64,000 nucleotides of DNA, taken from assembly GCF_022695595.1 (NCBI RefSeq), contig NZ_CP074380.1:7654501-7718500 (forward strand). Reading direction: 5' to 3'. Origin of the DNA: Streptomyces sp. MST-110588. GTDB lineage: Bacteria; Actinomycetota; Actinomycetes; Streptomycetales; Streptomycetaceae. The position numbers and the translations under genes are program-made. The notes under the pieces were generated by a model. It saw only the letters and a list, made by a program, of their open reading frames with translations. It did not search any database and was not told where the DNA came from. Each line of letters begins with the position of its first letter. Positions within the stretch are counted from its first letter, which is position 1. Below, one piece after another: positions 26,083 to 35,243 of the stretch.

Positions 26083-26482
26083 GAGGGTCTCCCAGACGGT
26101 GATGAGGGCTGCTCACCCGAGCGGGACCCGCTGCCGACGAGAAGCCCCGGACAGGTGAGCGCGGGACGGTGCACCGCCCGGCTCCACCGGCGGGGCCGGG
26201 TGAGCCGGGCTGCGGAACGAAGATGCTGCGGGACGGGGACGTTGGCCAAGGTGGGCAACGTGCCGCGTCACCTCGCAGTCTCCGGCGCAGCGGGCAGCGC
26301 ACACAGTCCGCATCCGGCCAAGCATGCCGGTCGGCAGCACAGAAGTACGGGCACGCCCCGTCCGGGCATGCCGACGACGCCTTCCCTCGACTTCCTCGAC
26401 CGACGCGGGATTCCGTCAGTCCCTGTGAATGCTCCGCGTCCCCTCCTCGGCACTTCGCTGAGCCCGGGCCACGACCCCTGAC
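26083..26482. other. Intergenic region upstream of the pore-former cassette
   Basis: It holds the presumed promoter of the minus-strand two-gene cassette and otherwise only short, frame-broken open stretches. I see no operator-like palindrome. Confidence 0.3.
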
Positions 26483-26740
26483 GTCGTCCGCACACACCGG
26501 GGCGCCCGCAAGGTGTCGTTCGCCGCGATGGACACGGCCGTGGCCGAGACCGGCATGGAGTACGGCGGCACCACTCCGATCGGCCTGCCCGGCACATGGC
26601 CCTTCCTGATCGACGAGGCCGTTGTCGCGACCCCGTACGTCCTGACCGGCAGCGGGCGACGCTGCGGAAAGCTCATTCTGCCCGGCAGCGCACTCGCACA
26701 GCTCCCCGGCGACGAGAAGCTCCCGGACTTCTGCGTGAAC
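26483..26740 (+). pseudogene. C-terminal fragment of a YbaK/EbsC-family (prolyl-tRNA editing-like) protein
   Basis: The plus-strand frame reads RGARKVSFAAMDTAVAET, GMEYGGTTPIGLPGTWPFLI, then GSGRRCGKLILPGSALAQLP. This matches the C-terminal half of YbaK-family deacylases, including the G-M-E-x-G-G-x-x-P-x-G segment. The N-terminal half, with its conserved Lys, is missing, and there is no start codon with a ribosome-binding site. It is a decayed gene. Confidence 0.75.
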
Positions 26741-26858
26741 GTCCATCAGCGGGCTCGGCGGTGTGGTGGTGCCCGTCGCGCGGGTGACGGTGATTTCGAT
26801 GACGCCCCGTTGCGCATTGACGTAAGGGGGCTTGTAGCGCTGGGCTGAGCGCCGCTGG

Positions 26859-28349
26859 TCAGCTCCAGGCCTGACGTTCCTGGCTGCGGGGGTCCTCGAC
26901 CTGGGTCCACTCGGCGTCGATGTGCATGGTGGACCTGCGGTCGGTGTCGTACGGGTCCCAGCCGGGGTCGCCGCTCCTGGCGAACCGGACCCAGCTCTCG
27001 TGCATGCGGGCGGCGAGCCCCTCAGGGGGCCGGCCGGGGCCGAGCAGGGCGGCGGGGCCGAGCAGCGGAGGCAGGTGCGTGAGGTCGAAGACGAAGGGCA
27101 GCTCGACCGTGTGGGTGGCGCCGAGCTGTCCGTCCAGGGCGTGGGAGCGCCAGGCGAACTCGTAGGCGTAGGTCGCGGACTGCGGGTGGGCGGCATGTGC
27201 GCCGGCCAGGGCCCGGCTGCCCGCGCCGAACAGCGCGTCGCCCATGATGGCGGAGCGCAGCTCGCCAAAGGACGCCTCGGGGCGTGTCGCGCGGTAGGTC
27301 CTGACGAGTCGGACCGGATCGGGGTGTGAGCGGGCCGCCGCGTCGTCGACGTCTTCGGCGGTCGCGGTGGCGTACTTGTTCACGGGGACCAGGTAGAGGT
27401 TTCCCTCCTCGGTGTTGGTCCCGATGAGCAGGTCGATGCCGGCGCCGCGGCCGGCGGCGACGGATTCGGCGGGCTGGGTGTCAAGGACCAGGCTGAAGGG
27501 GCTGAGTCCGATCAACGGGTCGCGATGGGCCCTGGTCCGCAGGTCGATGCCCGTGAGCCGGGAGGCGGCCTCGACCAGACGCTCGTCGGGGATCTCGGCG
27601 AAGGCGTCGGGGTGGGGGTCGATGCCAAGGGTCTTGGCCGCCGCCCGGGTGACGCGGGCGGCCTGCTCGGTGGTGAACGCGCCCAGGCCGTTGCCGCTTT
27701 GGACGATCGCCCGGCGGAACAGGCCGGCGGCCTCGGGGGTGGCGAGGACGCCGCCGACGATGGTCGCCCCGGCCGACTGGCCGAAGAGGGTGACGTGGTA
27801 CGGGTCACCGCCGAAGGCGGCGATGTTCTCCCGGACCCAGCGCAGGGCGGCGACGACGTCCAGCAGGCCGCGGTTGGCGGGTGCTCCGGGAAGGTCGAGG
27901 AACCCGGCGATGCCGAGGCGGTAGTTGAGGGTGACGAGGACGACGCCGTCCCGGGCGAAGGCGGTGCCGTCGTACAGTGCGGACCGCGTCGATCCGGCGA
28001 CGAAGCCGCCGCCGTGGACGAACACCATGACGGGCAGGCCGCCCTGGGCCGCGGCGGGCGTCCAGACGTTGACGGTGAGGTAGTCCTCGCCGCGGCTCCA
28101 GCCGGTGCCGAAGTAGGGGGTCATGTCCACGTTGCCGAGCGTGCGCTCGGACTGCGGCGCGTTCGGTCCCGGCACGGTGGCGTCCCGTACGCCGTCCCAC
28201 GGCTCGTGCGGTCGCGGCGGCGCGAACCGGCCGGCGCCGCGGGGCGGGGCCGCGTAGGGGATGTTCAGGAAAGCGGTGGTGTCGCCCTGGCGCAGGCCGC
28301 GGACGGCTCCCTGTGCGGTGGTCACGACGGGGTCGGGGTGGTGGCTCAT
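26859..28349 (-). CDS. Carboxylesterase type B (alpha/beta hydrolase)
   Basis: The start is ATG 28349 (MSHHPDPVVTTAQGAVRG), giving 496 residues. The oxyanion region VFVHGGGFVAGS, the nucleophile elbow LFGQSAGAT (Ser), an acidic residue probably in IGTNTEEGNLYLV, and the His in LGATHTVELPFVF make up the catalytic triad of the type B family. It has no clear signal peptide. It hydrolyses esters; the substrate cannot be told. It lies 22 bp after the metallo-hydrolase stop in the same direction, so the two form an operon divergent from the large LuxR-type regulator. Confidence 0.88.
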   Translation of the reverse strand: MSHHPDPVVTTAQGAVRGLRQGDTTAFLNIPYAAPPRGAGRFAPPRPHEPWDGVRDATVPGPNAPQSERTLGNVDMTPYFGTGWSRGEDYLTVNVWTPAAAQGGLPVMVFVHGGGFVAGSTRSALYDGTAFARDGVVLVTLNYRLGIAGFLDLPGAPANRGLLDVVAALRWVRENIAAFGGDPYHVTLFGQSAGATIVGGVLATPEAAGLFRRAIVQSGNGLGAFTTEQAARVTRAAAKTLGIDPHPDAFAEIPDERLVEAASRLTGIDLRTRAHRDPLIGLSPFSLVLDTQPAESVAAGRGAGIDLLIGTNTEEGNLYLVPVNKYATATAEDVDDAAARSHPDPVRLVRTYRATRPEASFGELRSAIMGDALFGAGSRALAGAHAAHPQSATYAYEFAWRSHALDGQLGATHTVELPFVFDLTHLPPLLGPAALLGPGRPPEGLAARMHESWVRFARSGDPGWDPYDTDRRSTMHIDAEWTQVEDPRSQERQAWS

Positions 28350-28371
28350 GTCTGGTGTCTCTCCGCGGGCC

Positions 28372-29286
28372 TCAGGCCTGCTCGGTGTACGGGGCGAAGG
28401 GTGCCCAGCCCTTGATGGCGAACGCCTCTCCCTCGCGGACGACTTCGGCGGCGCCATGGCCGCCGAGGTGCGCGGGGAAGACGAGGGCGTTGGTGTCGGC
28501 CGCCGAGCCCAGGAGCTTGCGGCGGGTGGCGCGGGCTTCGGCGGGGTCCTCGCAGAAGCAACTGTTGGCGTCGGGCTCGTGGATCTGGAGCGGGCTGTGC
28601 ACCAGGTCGCCGACGAAGAGGGCCCGGTCGGAGCCGGACTCCAGCCGCAGTACCGACGAACCCGGGGTGTGACCGGGTGCGAGGTCCAGGCTCAGGTTGC
28701 CGTCGATCCGGTGGCTGTCTTCCCACAGGTGGGTCAGGCCGGCCGCGTGCACGGGGGCGACGCTGTCCTCGAAGACGTTCTGGTTGCCTCGGCCGAGCAG
28801 GGTCTCGATCTCGTTGGCGGGGTTCCAGTAGTCGAAGTCCGCCTTGGCCATCAGGTAGGTGGCGTTGGGGAACGTCGGCACCCAGGTCCGGCCGTCGAGG
28901 CAGGTGTTCCAGCCGACGTGGTCGACGTGCAGGTGCGTGTTGACCACGATGTCGACGTCCTCGGGGCGGACCCCGGCGCGGGCGAGGCTGCCCAGGAAGC
29001 CGGTGTTCAGCCGGCTCCACACCGGCGCGTACGGGCGCTCCTTGTGGTTTCCGACGCCGGTGTCGACCAGAATGGTCTTGCCCTCGCTGCGCAGCACCCA
29101 GGTCTGGATCGCGGAGTTCACGATGTTGGTCTCGGCGTCCAGGAAGTCCGGGACCAGCCAGGAACGGTGGGTCTCCCACGCCTCCGCCGGGCTCTGCGGG
29201 ATGAACGCCTCGGGCGTCAGGTCGACAGGACCGTAGTACTCCCGGACACGGGTCACGGTGACGTCGCCCAGGGTGATGGTGTCCAC
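28372..29286 (-). CDS. MBL-fold metallo-hydrolase (lactonase-like)
   Basis: The chosen start is GTG 29286 (VDTITLGDVTVTRVREYYG) because GGAGAG lies just upstream, giving 304 residues. Upstream in-frame starts exist but lack a ribosome-binding site. The metal-binding motif NTHLHVDHVGWN (H-x-H-x-D-H) is complete, with further ligands likely in LAPGHTPGSSV and VFPAHLGGHG. The layout matches metallo-lactonase and organophosphate-hydrolase-like enzymes such as AHL lactonases. It cleaves a lactone or ester, and substrate is inference. First gene of a two-gene operon with the carboxylesterase. Confidence 0.85.
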   Translation of the reverse strand: MDTITLGDVTVTRVREYYGPVDLTPEAFIPQSPAEAWETHRSWLVPDFLDAETNIVNSAIQTWVLRSEGKTILVDTGVGNHKERPYAPVWSRLNTGFLGSLARAGVRPEDVDIVVNTHLHVDHVGWNTCLDGRTWVPTFPNATYLMAKADFDYWNPANEIETLLGRGNQNVFEDSVAPVHAAGLTHLWEDSHRIDGNLSLDLAPGHTPGSSVLRLESGSDRALFVGDLVHSPLQIHEPDANSCFCEDPAEARATRRKLLGSAADTNALVFPAHLGGHGAAEVVREGEAFAIKGWAPFAPYTEQA

Positions 29287-29678
29287 GATTCTCTCCAGTT
29301 CGATCGGTTCCGCGTGCTCGGGCCGCGGGCGCGGGCGAGACACGGATGGGCATCTGCTCATGACGGGTACGGGGTGCGCGCCCCTGCGGGGGCCGTGCAC
29401 CGGTGGAAGCAGGGCCGTACCGTGCGCGTCCGTTCGTGGACGGCCCTGCTCGGCCATCGTGCGTTGCTCCGGGCGTGCCGCGGTATGCGTCACGTGACTG
29501 CACCTGGGCACAGCAGTCCTTGCGCTGATCCGGACGCGGCGCGGCGCGAGAACCGCAGGAGCCGTGCGTCGGCCGCCTCGGTGACCCCGGTGGCGTACGC
29601 GGCGCCGTTCTCCTGCGGATGGCCCCCGGACACGTTGGCCAGGCTCCGTGCGTGGTCGGCCCCGGCTTCCGGCGGTTC

Positions 29679-29732
29679 CAGCAGGCGGCGGGCGCGATCA
29701 CGAGTGACAGCAGGCGGCGGGTGCGATCACGA
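29679..29732. repeat. 25-bp direct repeat between the divergent hydrolase operon and LuxR-type regulator
   Basis: CAGCAGGCGGCGGGCGCGAT followed by CACGA at 29679-29703 recurs at 29708-29732 with one change (period 29 bp). It sits in the divergent intergenic region, 120 bp upstream of the regulator. Tandem half-sites three helical turns apart would suit the regulator or another activator. Confidence 0.6.
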
Positions 29733-29850
29733 CGGCCGCGCTGAGGAATGAGCGGTTTGAGCGGGTGGGGGAGCGGCGGACGTGCCCTGCGGAAGGACTC
29801 CGGTGCCTGGTCGAGATCAAAGGCCGTGCGTATCAGTGGAAAATACTGAG

Positions 29851-32622
29851 ATGGCTCAAGGGAACCAGCGCTCGACACGTGATCGCGGTCTGCCGGTGGT
29901 GGGCCGGGAAACCGAGACCGCGGACATCATGCGGCGGGTCGCTTCCGGCCGGTCCCGCAGCGAGGTGTTGATCCTGGCGGGTGACCCCGGTGTCGGCAAG
30001 AGCGTGCTGCTCGATCTCGTGACCGACCGCGCGCGGCGCGAAGGGGGCCGGGTCCTGCGCGCGGTCGGCAGCGAGTCCGAGGCACACCTGGGATTCGCGG
30101 GGCTCCATCAGATGCTTCGCCCCGTGCTCGACGGACTGGAGCGCCTGCCGCCGCGGCAGCGCACCGCGCTCCGGGCCGTCCTGGGCCTGGACGACTGCCC
30201 CGAGGCCCCTGACGGCATGCTCGTCGCTCTGGCGGTTCTCACCTTGGTGTCGGATCTGGCCGAACCGGCGCCGCTGCTCATGGTGGTCGACGACGCCCAG
30301 TGGATCGACCGTGCGTCGCTGGACGTGCTCTCCTTCGTGGCCCGACGCATGGACAGCGAACCCGTCACGCTGCTGGTGGGGGTGCGGGCCGCGGCCACGC
30401 TGCCCGGGCTCGACAAGGGCTACGAGCGCCTGGAGATCGGTCCGCTCAGCGCCGAGGCGGCGGCCCGGCTGCTCGACCGGCAGCCGACGCCGCCCACCGG
30501 GCGCACTCGTGTACGGATCCTGCGGGAGGCGGCCGGCAACCCGTTGGCCCTCGTCGAACTCGCCCGCGCCGCCGCGACCCGACGGCCCGATGGCAGCGGC
30601 ACGGCGGGCCCGCTGCCCGTCACCGACCGGCTGGAGCGGATCTTCACTGGGCACGCGGAGTCCCTGCCGGAAGCGACCCGCCGTTCGCTCCTGCTCCTCG
30701 CAGCCGCCGACTCGATGGATGTGCCGACGGCCTCCCGGGAACTGCCCGAGGCCGGCGACAAGGCGTGGGTGCCCGCGGAACGGGCCGGTCTCATACGTCA
30801 GGACGGCCCCTGGATCTCCTTCCGCCACCCGCTCATCCGCTCTGCCGTCTACCACGCCGCGTCCTTCGGGGAACGCAGACAAGCACATCTCGCTCTCGCC
30901 GAGTTGCTGAGCGAGGAACCCGACCGCCGCGCCTGGCACCTCGCCGCCGCGAGTACCCGCCCCGCCGAAGACGTGTCGGCCGCCCTGCGGCAAACGGCCG
31001 ACCGGGCCCGGCGCCGGGGCGGCTACGCAGCCGCGGCTGCGGCACTGGAGCGCGCCGCGGAGCTGAGCCCGCGCCGCGCGGACCAGGCGCGGCTGCTGAC
31101 CGAGGCCGCCGTCACGGCCGTCTTCACAGGTCAGCTCGGCTGGGTGGAACACCTGGCCGCCGAGGTCCGTGAGCGCAGCGACGACCCGGACCTGATCAGC
31201 AGGGCCTCGCTGGCCGTCGGGCAACTCATGAGCTTGCGCCGGCACCACACGGCGGCCTTCGCCCTGCTGGTCCGCCTCGCCGGCGAGGCGGCGGCGGCCC
31301 GGTCGCCCCGCGTGCTGGACGCGCTCGCCGCAGCCGCGGTGGTCCGCTACTACTCGGGCGAGCAGTCTCAGCGACAGCAGATCGAGGACCTGCTCCCCGC
31401 CACGCCGGACTCCGCCGCCAGGGGCGCCCTGCACGCCTGGGTGCCGGTAGTCTCCGACCCCAACGGCGCGGGAGCCTCCCTCGTCCCGGAGCTGCCCCGG
31501 CTCATCACCGAGGCCAGGGACGACGCCACCGGTCTGACCGCGCTCGCGATCGTGGCCTGGCTCCTGGACCAGACCACTCTCGCCGCCAGGACCTTCGACG
31601 AGGCGTTCGGCCGATGGCAGACCCATGGTCCTGTGCCGGCCGGACTGGGATGCGCGGCCGGCTGGACCTACCTGGAGCAGGGCCGGTGGGCCGACGCCCG
31701 CTCGGTGGCCGCCGAGTTCTCGACGGTGGCGTCGACGGCCGGACTGGACCACGCCGAGGCGTGTGCCAAGGCGCTCGACGCGACCGTGCTCGCGCTGCTC
31801 GGCCGGCCGGCCGACGCCCGCCGGGCCGCCGGGCGGGCGCTGGCCCTCGTCGACCCGCTGGAAAGCCGCTCCGTCGCGGTCTTCGCACGTCGGGCTCTGG
31901 GCCTGGCGGCCGTGGCCGAGGGCGACTACGACACCGCGTACGCGCAGTTCCGCTCCGCCTTCACCGACGACGGCGATCCGGTGCACTACCACGTCTCCTA
32001 CACCGTCCTGGCCGAACTCGCTGCGGCGGCCGTCCGCCGAGGGCGACAGCAGGACGCCGCCGAGCTGGTGGAACGGTCGGCGCGGCACCTGGGCAGGGGA
32101 ATGTCGGCACGGATCACCGCACTGGTCGACCGAGCCCGCGCCCTGCTCGCCGAACCGGAGCACGCGGAACCGTACTTCCAGGCGGCGTTGGCCGACGACG
32201 CGGGCGAGCAACGGCCGTTCGAACGGGCGCAGACACAGTTGGACTACGGTGAGTGGCTCAGGAGGCAACGTCGTATCGCAGCCGCCCGCCCCCTGCTGAC
32301 CACGGCACTCGACACCTTCCAGCGGCTCGGCGCACGGCCCTGGGCCGAGCGGGCGAAGGCGGAACTGCGGGCCGCGGGCGTCGAGGCCGCCGGTAGCGTG
32401 GTGCCCAGTGCCTTCACCGAACTGAGTTCCCAGCAACAACAGATCGTCCAGCTTGCCGCCCGCGGCCTGACGAACCGTGAGATCGGAGAGAAGCTCTTCC
32501 TCTCACCCCGCACGGTCGGCTCCCACCTCTACCGAGTCTTCCCGAAACTGGGCATCATCGCCCGGTCACAGCTCCGCGACGTGGTCGAAGGCACCCTGCC
32601 GGGCACCGGTGACCAGATCTGA
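29851..32622 (+). CDS. Large ATP-binding LuxR-family regulator (LAL / STAND type)
   Basis: The protein has 923 residues from ATG 29851 (MAQGNQRSTRDRGLPVVGRE). An N-terminal NTPase domain has Walker A GDPGVGKSV and Walker B LLMVVDDAQWID (residues about 45-170). A long helical, TPR-like sensor middle follows. A C-terminal LuxR helix-turn-helix (LSSQQQQIVQLAARGLTNRE, then LFLSPRTVGSHLYRV) occupies the last 60 residues. Such regulators bind ATP and an inducer and then activate transcription. It is divergent from the metallo-hydrolase/esterase operon, its most likely target. The ribosome-binding site is weak. Confidence 0.88.
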   Translation: MAQGNQRSTRDRGLPVVGRETETADIMRRVASGRSRSEVLILAGDPGVGKSVLLDLVTDRARREGGRVLRAVGSESEAHLGFAGLHQMLRPVLDGLERLPPRQRTALRAVLGLDDCPEAPDGMLVALAVLTLVSDLAEPAPLLMVVDDAQWIDRASLDVLSFVARRMDSEPVTLLVGVRAAATLPGLDKGYERLEIGPLSAEAAARLLDRQPTPPTGRTRVRILREAAGNPLALVELARAAATRRPDGSGTAGPLPVTDRLERIFTGHAESLPEATRRSLLLLAAADSMDVPTASRELPEAGDKAWVPAERAGLIRQDGPWISFRHPLIRSAVYHAASFGERRQAHLALAELLSEEPDRRAWHLAAASTRPAEDVSAALRQTADRARRRGGYAAAAAALERAAELSPRRADQARLLTEAAVTAVFTGQLGWVEHLAAEVRERSDDPDLISRASLAVGQLMSLRRHHTAAFALLVRLAGEAAAARSPRVLDALAAAAVVRYYSGEQSQRQQIEDLLPATPDSAARGALHAWVPVVSDPNGAGASLVPELPRLITEARDDATGLTALAIVAWLLDQTTLAARTFDEAFGRWQTHGPVPAGLGCAAGWTYLEQGRWADARSVAAEFSTVASTAGLDHAEACAKALDATVLALLGRPADARRAAGRALALVDPLESRSVAVFARRALGLAAVAEGDYDTAYAQFRSAFTDDGDPVHYHVSYTVLAELAAAAVRRGRQQDAAELVERSARHLGRGMSARITALVDRARALLAEPEHAEPYFQAALADDAGEQRPFERAQTQLDYGEWLRRQRRIAAARPLLTTALDTFQRLGARPWAERAKAELRAAGVEAAGSVVPSAFTELSSQQQQIVQLAARGLTNREIGEKLFLSPRTVGSHLYRVFPKLGIIARSQLRDVVEGTLPGTGDQI

Positions 32623-32629
32623 GACGGCA

Positions 32630-33020
32630 GCGTCGCGGAAGCGGGAACCGGCTTTGGGGGCGGCGCCGTTCGCCAGGTAGATCTGCCCCGAGCCGGTCCA
32701 CTCGGCGCTGAAGAGCGGGGCCAGTACGTCGGCCGCGTGGGCGGTCTCCGGGAGGAGCGGGTAGCCCTCTTCGCGTAGGTGACGGCCGGTGCGAGGACGT
32801 CCGCGAGGCGCAGGGTGCCGAACTCCGCCAGCAGCCGCAGCCAGCCGCCGAAGGCGCCCGGCACGCAGGCGGGGAGCAGGCCCGAGCCCGGGACGTGGTC
32901 CAGGCCGAGGCCGGCGAAGGCCCGCGGCGTCGCCGCGCGGGGCATGGGGGCCTGGCCACAGATCTCGACGGCGTCCTGCGCCCCCGCGGGCAGGGCGACG
33001 ATGGAGACGCCCGTATTCCA
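32630..33020 (-). pseudogene. Internal fragment of gamma-glutamyltransferase
   Basis: The minus-strand reading from about 33020 gives GVSIVALPAGAQDAVEICGQ, then PGSGLLPACVPGAFGGWLRL, LAEFGTLRLADVLAPAVTYA and, in the next frame, EEGYPLLPETAHAADVLAPL and WTGSGQIYL. This is the region after the N-terminal part of gamma-glutamyltransferase. One missing base (near 32779) breaks the frame, and both ends, including the autocatalytic Thr region, are absent. It is a truncated relic just downstream of the LuxR-type gene. Confidence 0.8.
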
Positions 33021-33141
33021 CGGAACTTATCCGGGAGTCGGCGCGGCCCGCACCGCCACGGTCTCTCGATTTCCGGTGCATTACCGCGAACAGGGAATCG
33101 GTGATCGGCGGCGGGGGCAAGCCTCGGGGGAGTGCGGACGC

Positions 33142-33184
33142 GCGAGGGCCCGCGCCCGGCGGATGGTGCCGGACGCGGGCCCTC
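33142..33184 (-). terminator. Strong hairpin terminator of the DHA2 exporter gene
   Basis: CGAGGGCCCGCG (33142) and CGCGGGCCCTCG (33173) are perfect inverted repeats, and the loop side continues as CCGGC/GCCGG. The hairpin begins about 39 bases after the exporter's stop. There is no T run. Confidence 0.75.
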
Positions 33185-33222
33185 GACCGCTGGGCTGCCG
33201 CGGTCTCCATTACGCGGTGCGG

Positions 33223-34641
33223 TCAGTCCTGCGGCTCCTGCGGCTCCTGTGGGGCGGCGAGACGTCGGCGCGGGGACATGGCCAGAAAGGCGACGACGGC
33301 CGCGATCAGACCGGCCGCGGCGAGACCGTACGCCACGGTGAACGGGTCCCAGCCGCCGCTGAGGTGGGGCGAGAAGCCGACGCTGACGTAGACGGCGATG
33401 CCGCTCGCGCCGCCGAGCTGGTCGGCGCAGCGCTGCACCCCGGACGCCACGCCCGCGTCGGCCTCGGTGACCGCGTGCAGGGCGGCGTTCTGGAGGGCGA
33501 CCAGGCCGGTGGCCATCCCGCAGGCGAGCAGGATCATGCCGGGGAAGACGCTGGTGACGAGCGAGTCGTCACTGGGCAGCAGGGCGAAGCAGCCGGCGCC
33601 GAGGGCCGCGAGCACCATGCCGAGCACCGCCGCACCGGTGGTGCCGATGCGTTCGATGAGGCGGGGCACGAGGGTCGAGGCGAGGATGAGGCTGACCGCG
33701 AGGGGCAGGAAGGAGAGTCCCGCCTCGATGGGGGACAGGTCGCGCTCTTCCTGAAGGTGCATGGTCAGCAGGAAGAAGGAGGTCGACAGGGCGGCGCTGA
33801 GCAGGACCGTGGCGCCGTTGGCGACGATGCGGACGCGGTTCTTGAAGAACGTCAGGGGCACCAGGGGCTGGGGCGTGCGCCGTTCGACGGCGACGAACGC
33901 GGTCGCGCACGCCACGGCGGCGAGCAGGCTCCCGAGGGCGAGCGGCAGCCGGGGCTCGTCCTCGCCCAGCTCGATGACGCCGAAGATGAGCAGCAGCGGC
34001 GCGGTCGTGAAGAGCAGTGCGCCGGGCAGGTCGATGGGGGCGCGGTCGCTCGTCCCGTCCTTCTTGACCAGCAGCAGCACGGCGGCGAGGACGAGGCTGA
34101 CGAGGGGAAGGTTGATCAGGAAGATCCAGCGCCAGGTGAAGAGCTGGGTGATGACACCGGAGAGCAGGAAGCCGAGGACCAGGCCGACGCTCGCGACCGA
34201 CGCCCATACGCTCAACGCCTTGGAACGGGCGGCGGGTTCAGGGAAGAGCAGCGCGATGAGCGACATCGCGGCGGGCAGGGAGAGGGCCTCGCCGGCGCCC
34301 TGCCCGAACCGTGCGAGCACGAGCAGCTCCAGATTCGGGGCGAGACCCGCGGTCAGGGACGACGCGCCGAAGAGGAAGGCGCCGAGCAGGAGGGTCCGCC
34401 GCCGCCCGAAGAGGTCGGCGATGCGCCCGCCCACCATGAGCAGACCGCCGCCCATGACGGTGTATCCCGTGACGACCCAGGTGAGATGGCGGGTGTCGAC
34501 GTCGAAGCTGTCGCGGATGGCGGGCAGGGCGATGTTCACGACGGTCACGTCGACCGCGATGAGGAGCTGGAGCACGGCGAGGAGGACGAGGGTGACCCAG
34601 CGGGAGCGGGACAGGGTGGTGGCGTGAGCCGGCACGGACAT
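33223..34641 (-). CDS. MFS transporter, DHA2 family (14-TM drug:H+ antiporter)
   Basis: The protein has 472 residues from ATG 34641 (MSVPAHATTLSRSRWVTLVL). It shows about fourteen hydrophobic segments, the TM1 motif QLLIAVDVTVVNIALPAI (the D-x-T-I-V-N-V-A-L-P motif of DHA2), GGRIADLFGRRRTLLLG (motif A) and VGLVLGFLLSGVITQLFTWRW (motif C region). The tail repeats PQEPQEPQD. It exports hydrophobic toxic compounds or an antibiotic. No adjacent regulator is intact. A hairpin terminator follows. Confidence 0.88.
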   Translation of the reverse strand: MSVPAHATTLSRSRWVTLVLLAVLQLLIAVDVTVVNIALPAIRDSFDVDTRHLTWVVTGYTVMGGGLLMVGGRIADLFGRRRTLLLGAFLFGASSLTAGLAPNLELLVLARFGQGAGEALSLPAAMSLIALLFPEPAARSKALSVWASVASVGLVLGFLLSGVITQLFTWRWIFLINLPLVSLVLAAVLLLVKKDGTSDRAPIDLPGALLFTTAPLLLIFGVIELGEDEPRLPLALGSLLAAVACATAFVAVERRTPQPLVPLTFFKNRVRIVANGATVLLSAALSTSFFLLTMHLQEERDLSPIEAGLSFLPLAVSLILASTLVPRLIERIGTTGAAVLGMVLAALGAGCFALLPSDDSLVTSVFPGMILLACGMATGLVALQNAALHAVTEADAGVASGVQRCADQLGGASGIAVYVSVGFSPHLSGGWDPFTVAYGLAAAGLIAAVVAFLAMSPRRRLAAPQEPQEPQD

Positions 34642-34967
34642 GGAGAGAACAACTCCGGTTTCCAGGGAGGCGTGCGCGCAAGCACGGGGAGCACAGGGAC
34701 GGGAAAGGACCTGCTGCGCGACCGGCGCGATCTGCGAACCCCCGCGTCCGCGGCCGTCGACCCTCGCAGCACACCGAGGGCTCACCACCGCGACGGAAGC
34801 CGATCACCCGCTGGGGCACGCCTGTTTGTGGCTACGGCTGTGCCGGGGCCGGCCCGTCATCGCACGGGCAGTCTGCCGGTCGTTCCCTGGAAATCTCTAA
34901 ATTCCGCTCACGGGCGCCACTTTAACAGCACCGTGGGCCGCCGATGACGGCCACTTCCGGCTTGAAC

Positions 34968-35231
34968 TACGTGGACGCAGCCGCGTACGGCACAACTTGG
35001 GCGCGGGCACGGAAGTACGTCCTGACGCGCACGGAACTCGCCTCCGGGCCGGCCGAGCGGCCCTACGAGCTCCGGCATGCCCGGAGCTCGTTCGGCTGTA
35101 CTCCGGTGTGGACCCGGCCGAATGTGCTCGCCGCGCGGGCCAGAGCATCGCGGTCCTCTTCCGCCACTACGCCAAGTTCCTGGACGGCGTCCGGGAGCAG
35201 GCCAACCGTCTCATCGAGCAGTCGATGGCCT
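34968..35231 (+). pseudogene. C-terminal fragment of a tyrosine recombinase (phage-type integrase)
   Basis: The plus strand reads WARARKYVLTRTELASGP and AERPYELRHA, the R-x-x-H box. After a one-base frame change it reads SGVDPAECARRAGQSIAVLF, RHYAKFLDGVREQANRLIEQ. This is the typical end of actinobacterial tyrosine recombinases, with the active-site Tyr in FRHYAKFLDG. The catalytic N-terminal part is gone. It stops at the end of the aldehyde dehydrogenase gene, close to where the accessory and core regions meet. Confidence 0.78.
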
Positions 35232-35243
35232 TTTTCCGTGCCT

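Noticed and set aside
29833..32439. Long minus-strand open frame opposite the LuxR-type regulator
   Set aside because: The regulator has Walker A/B and LuxR HTH motifs. The antisense frame has Arg/Gly/Gln-rich shadow composition.
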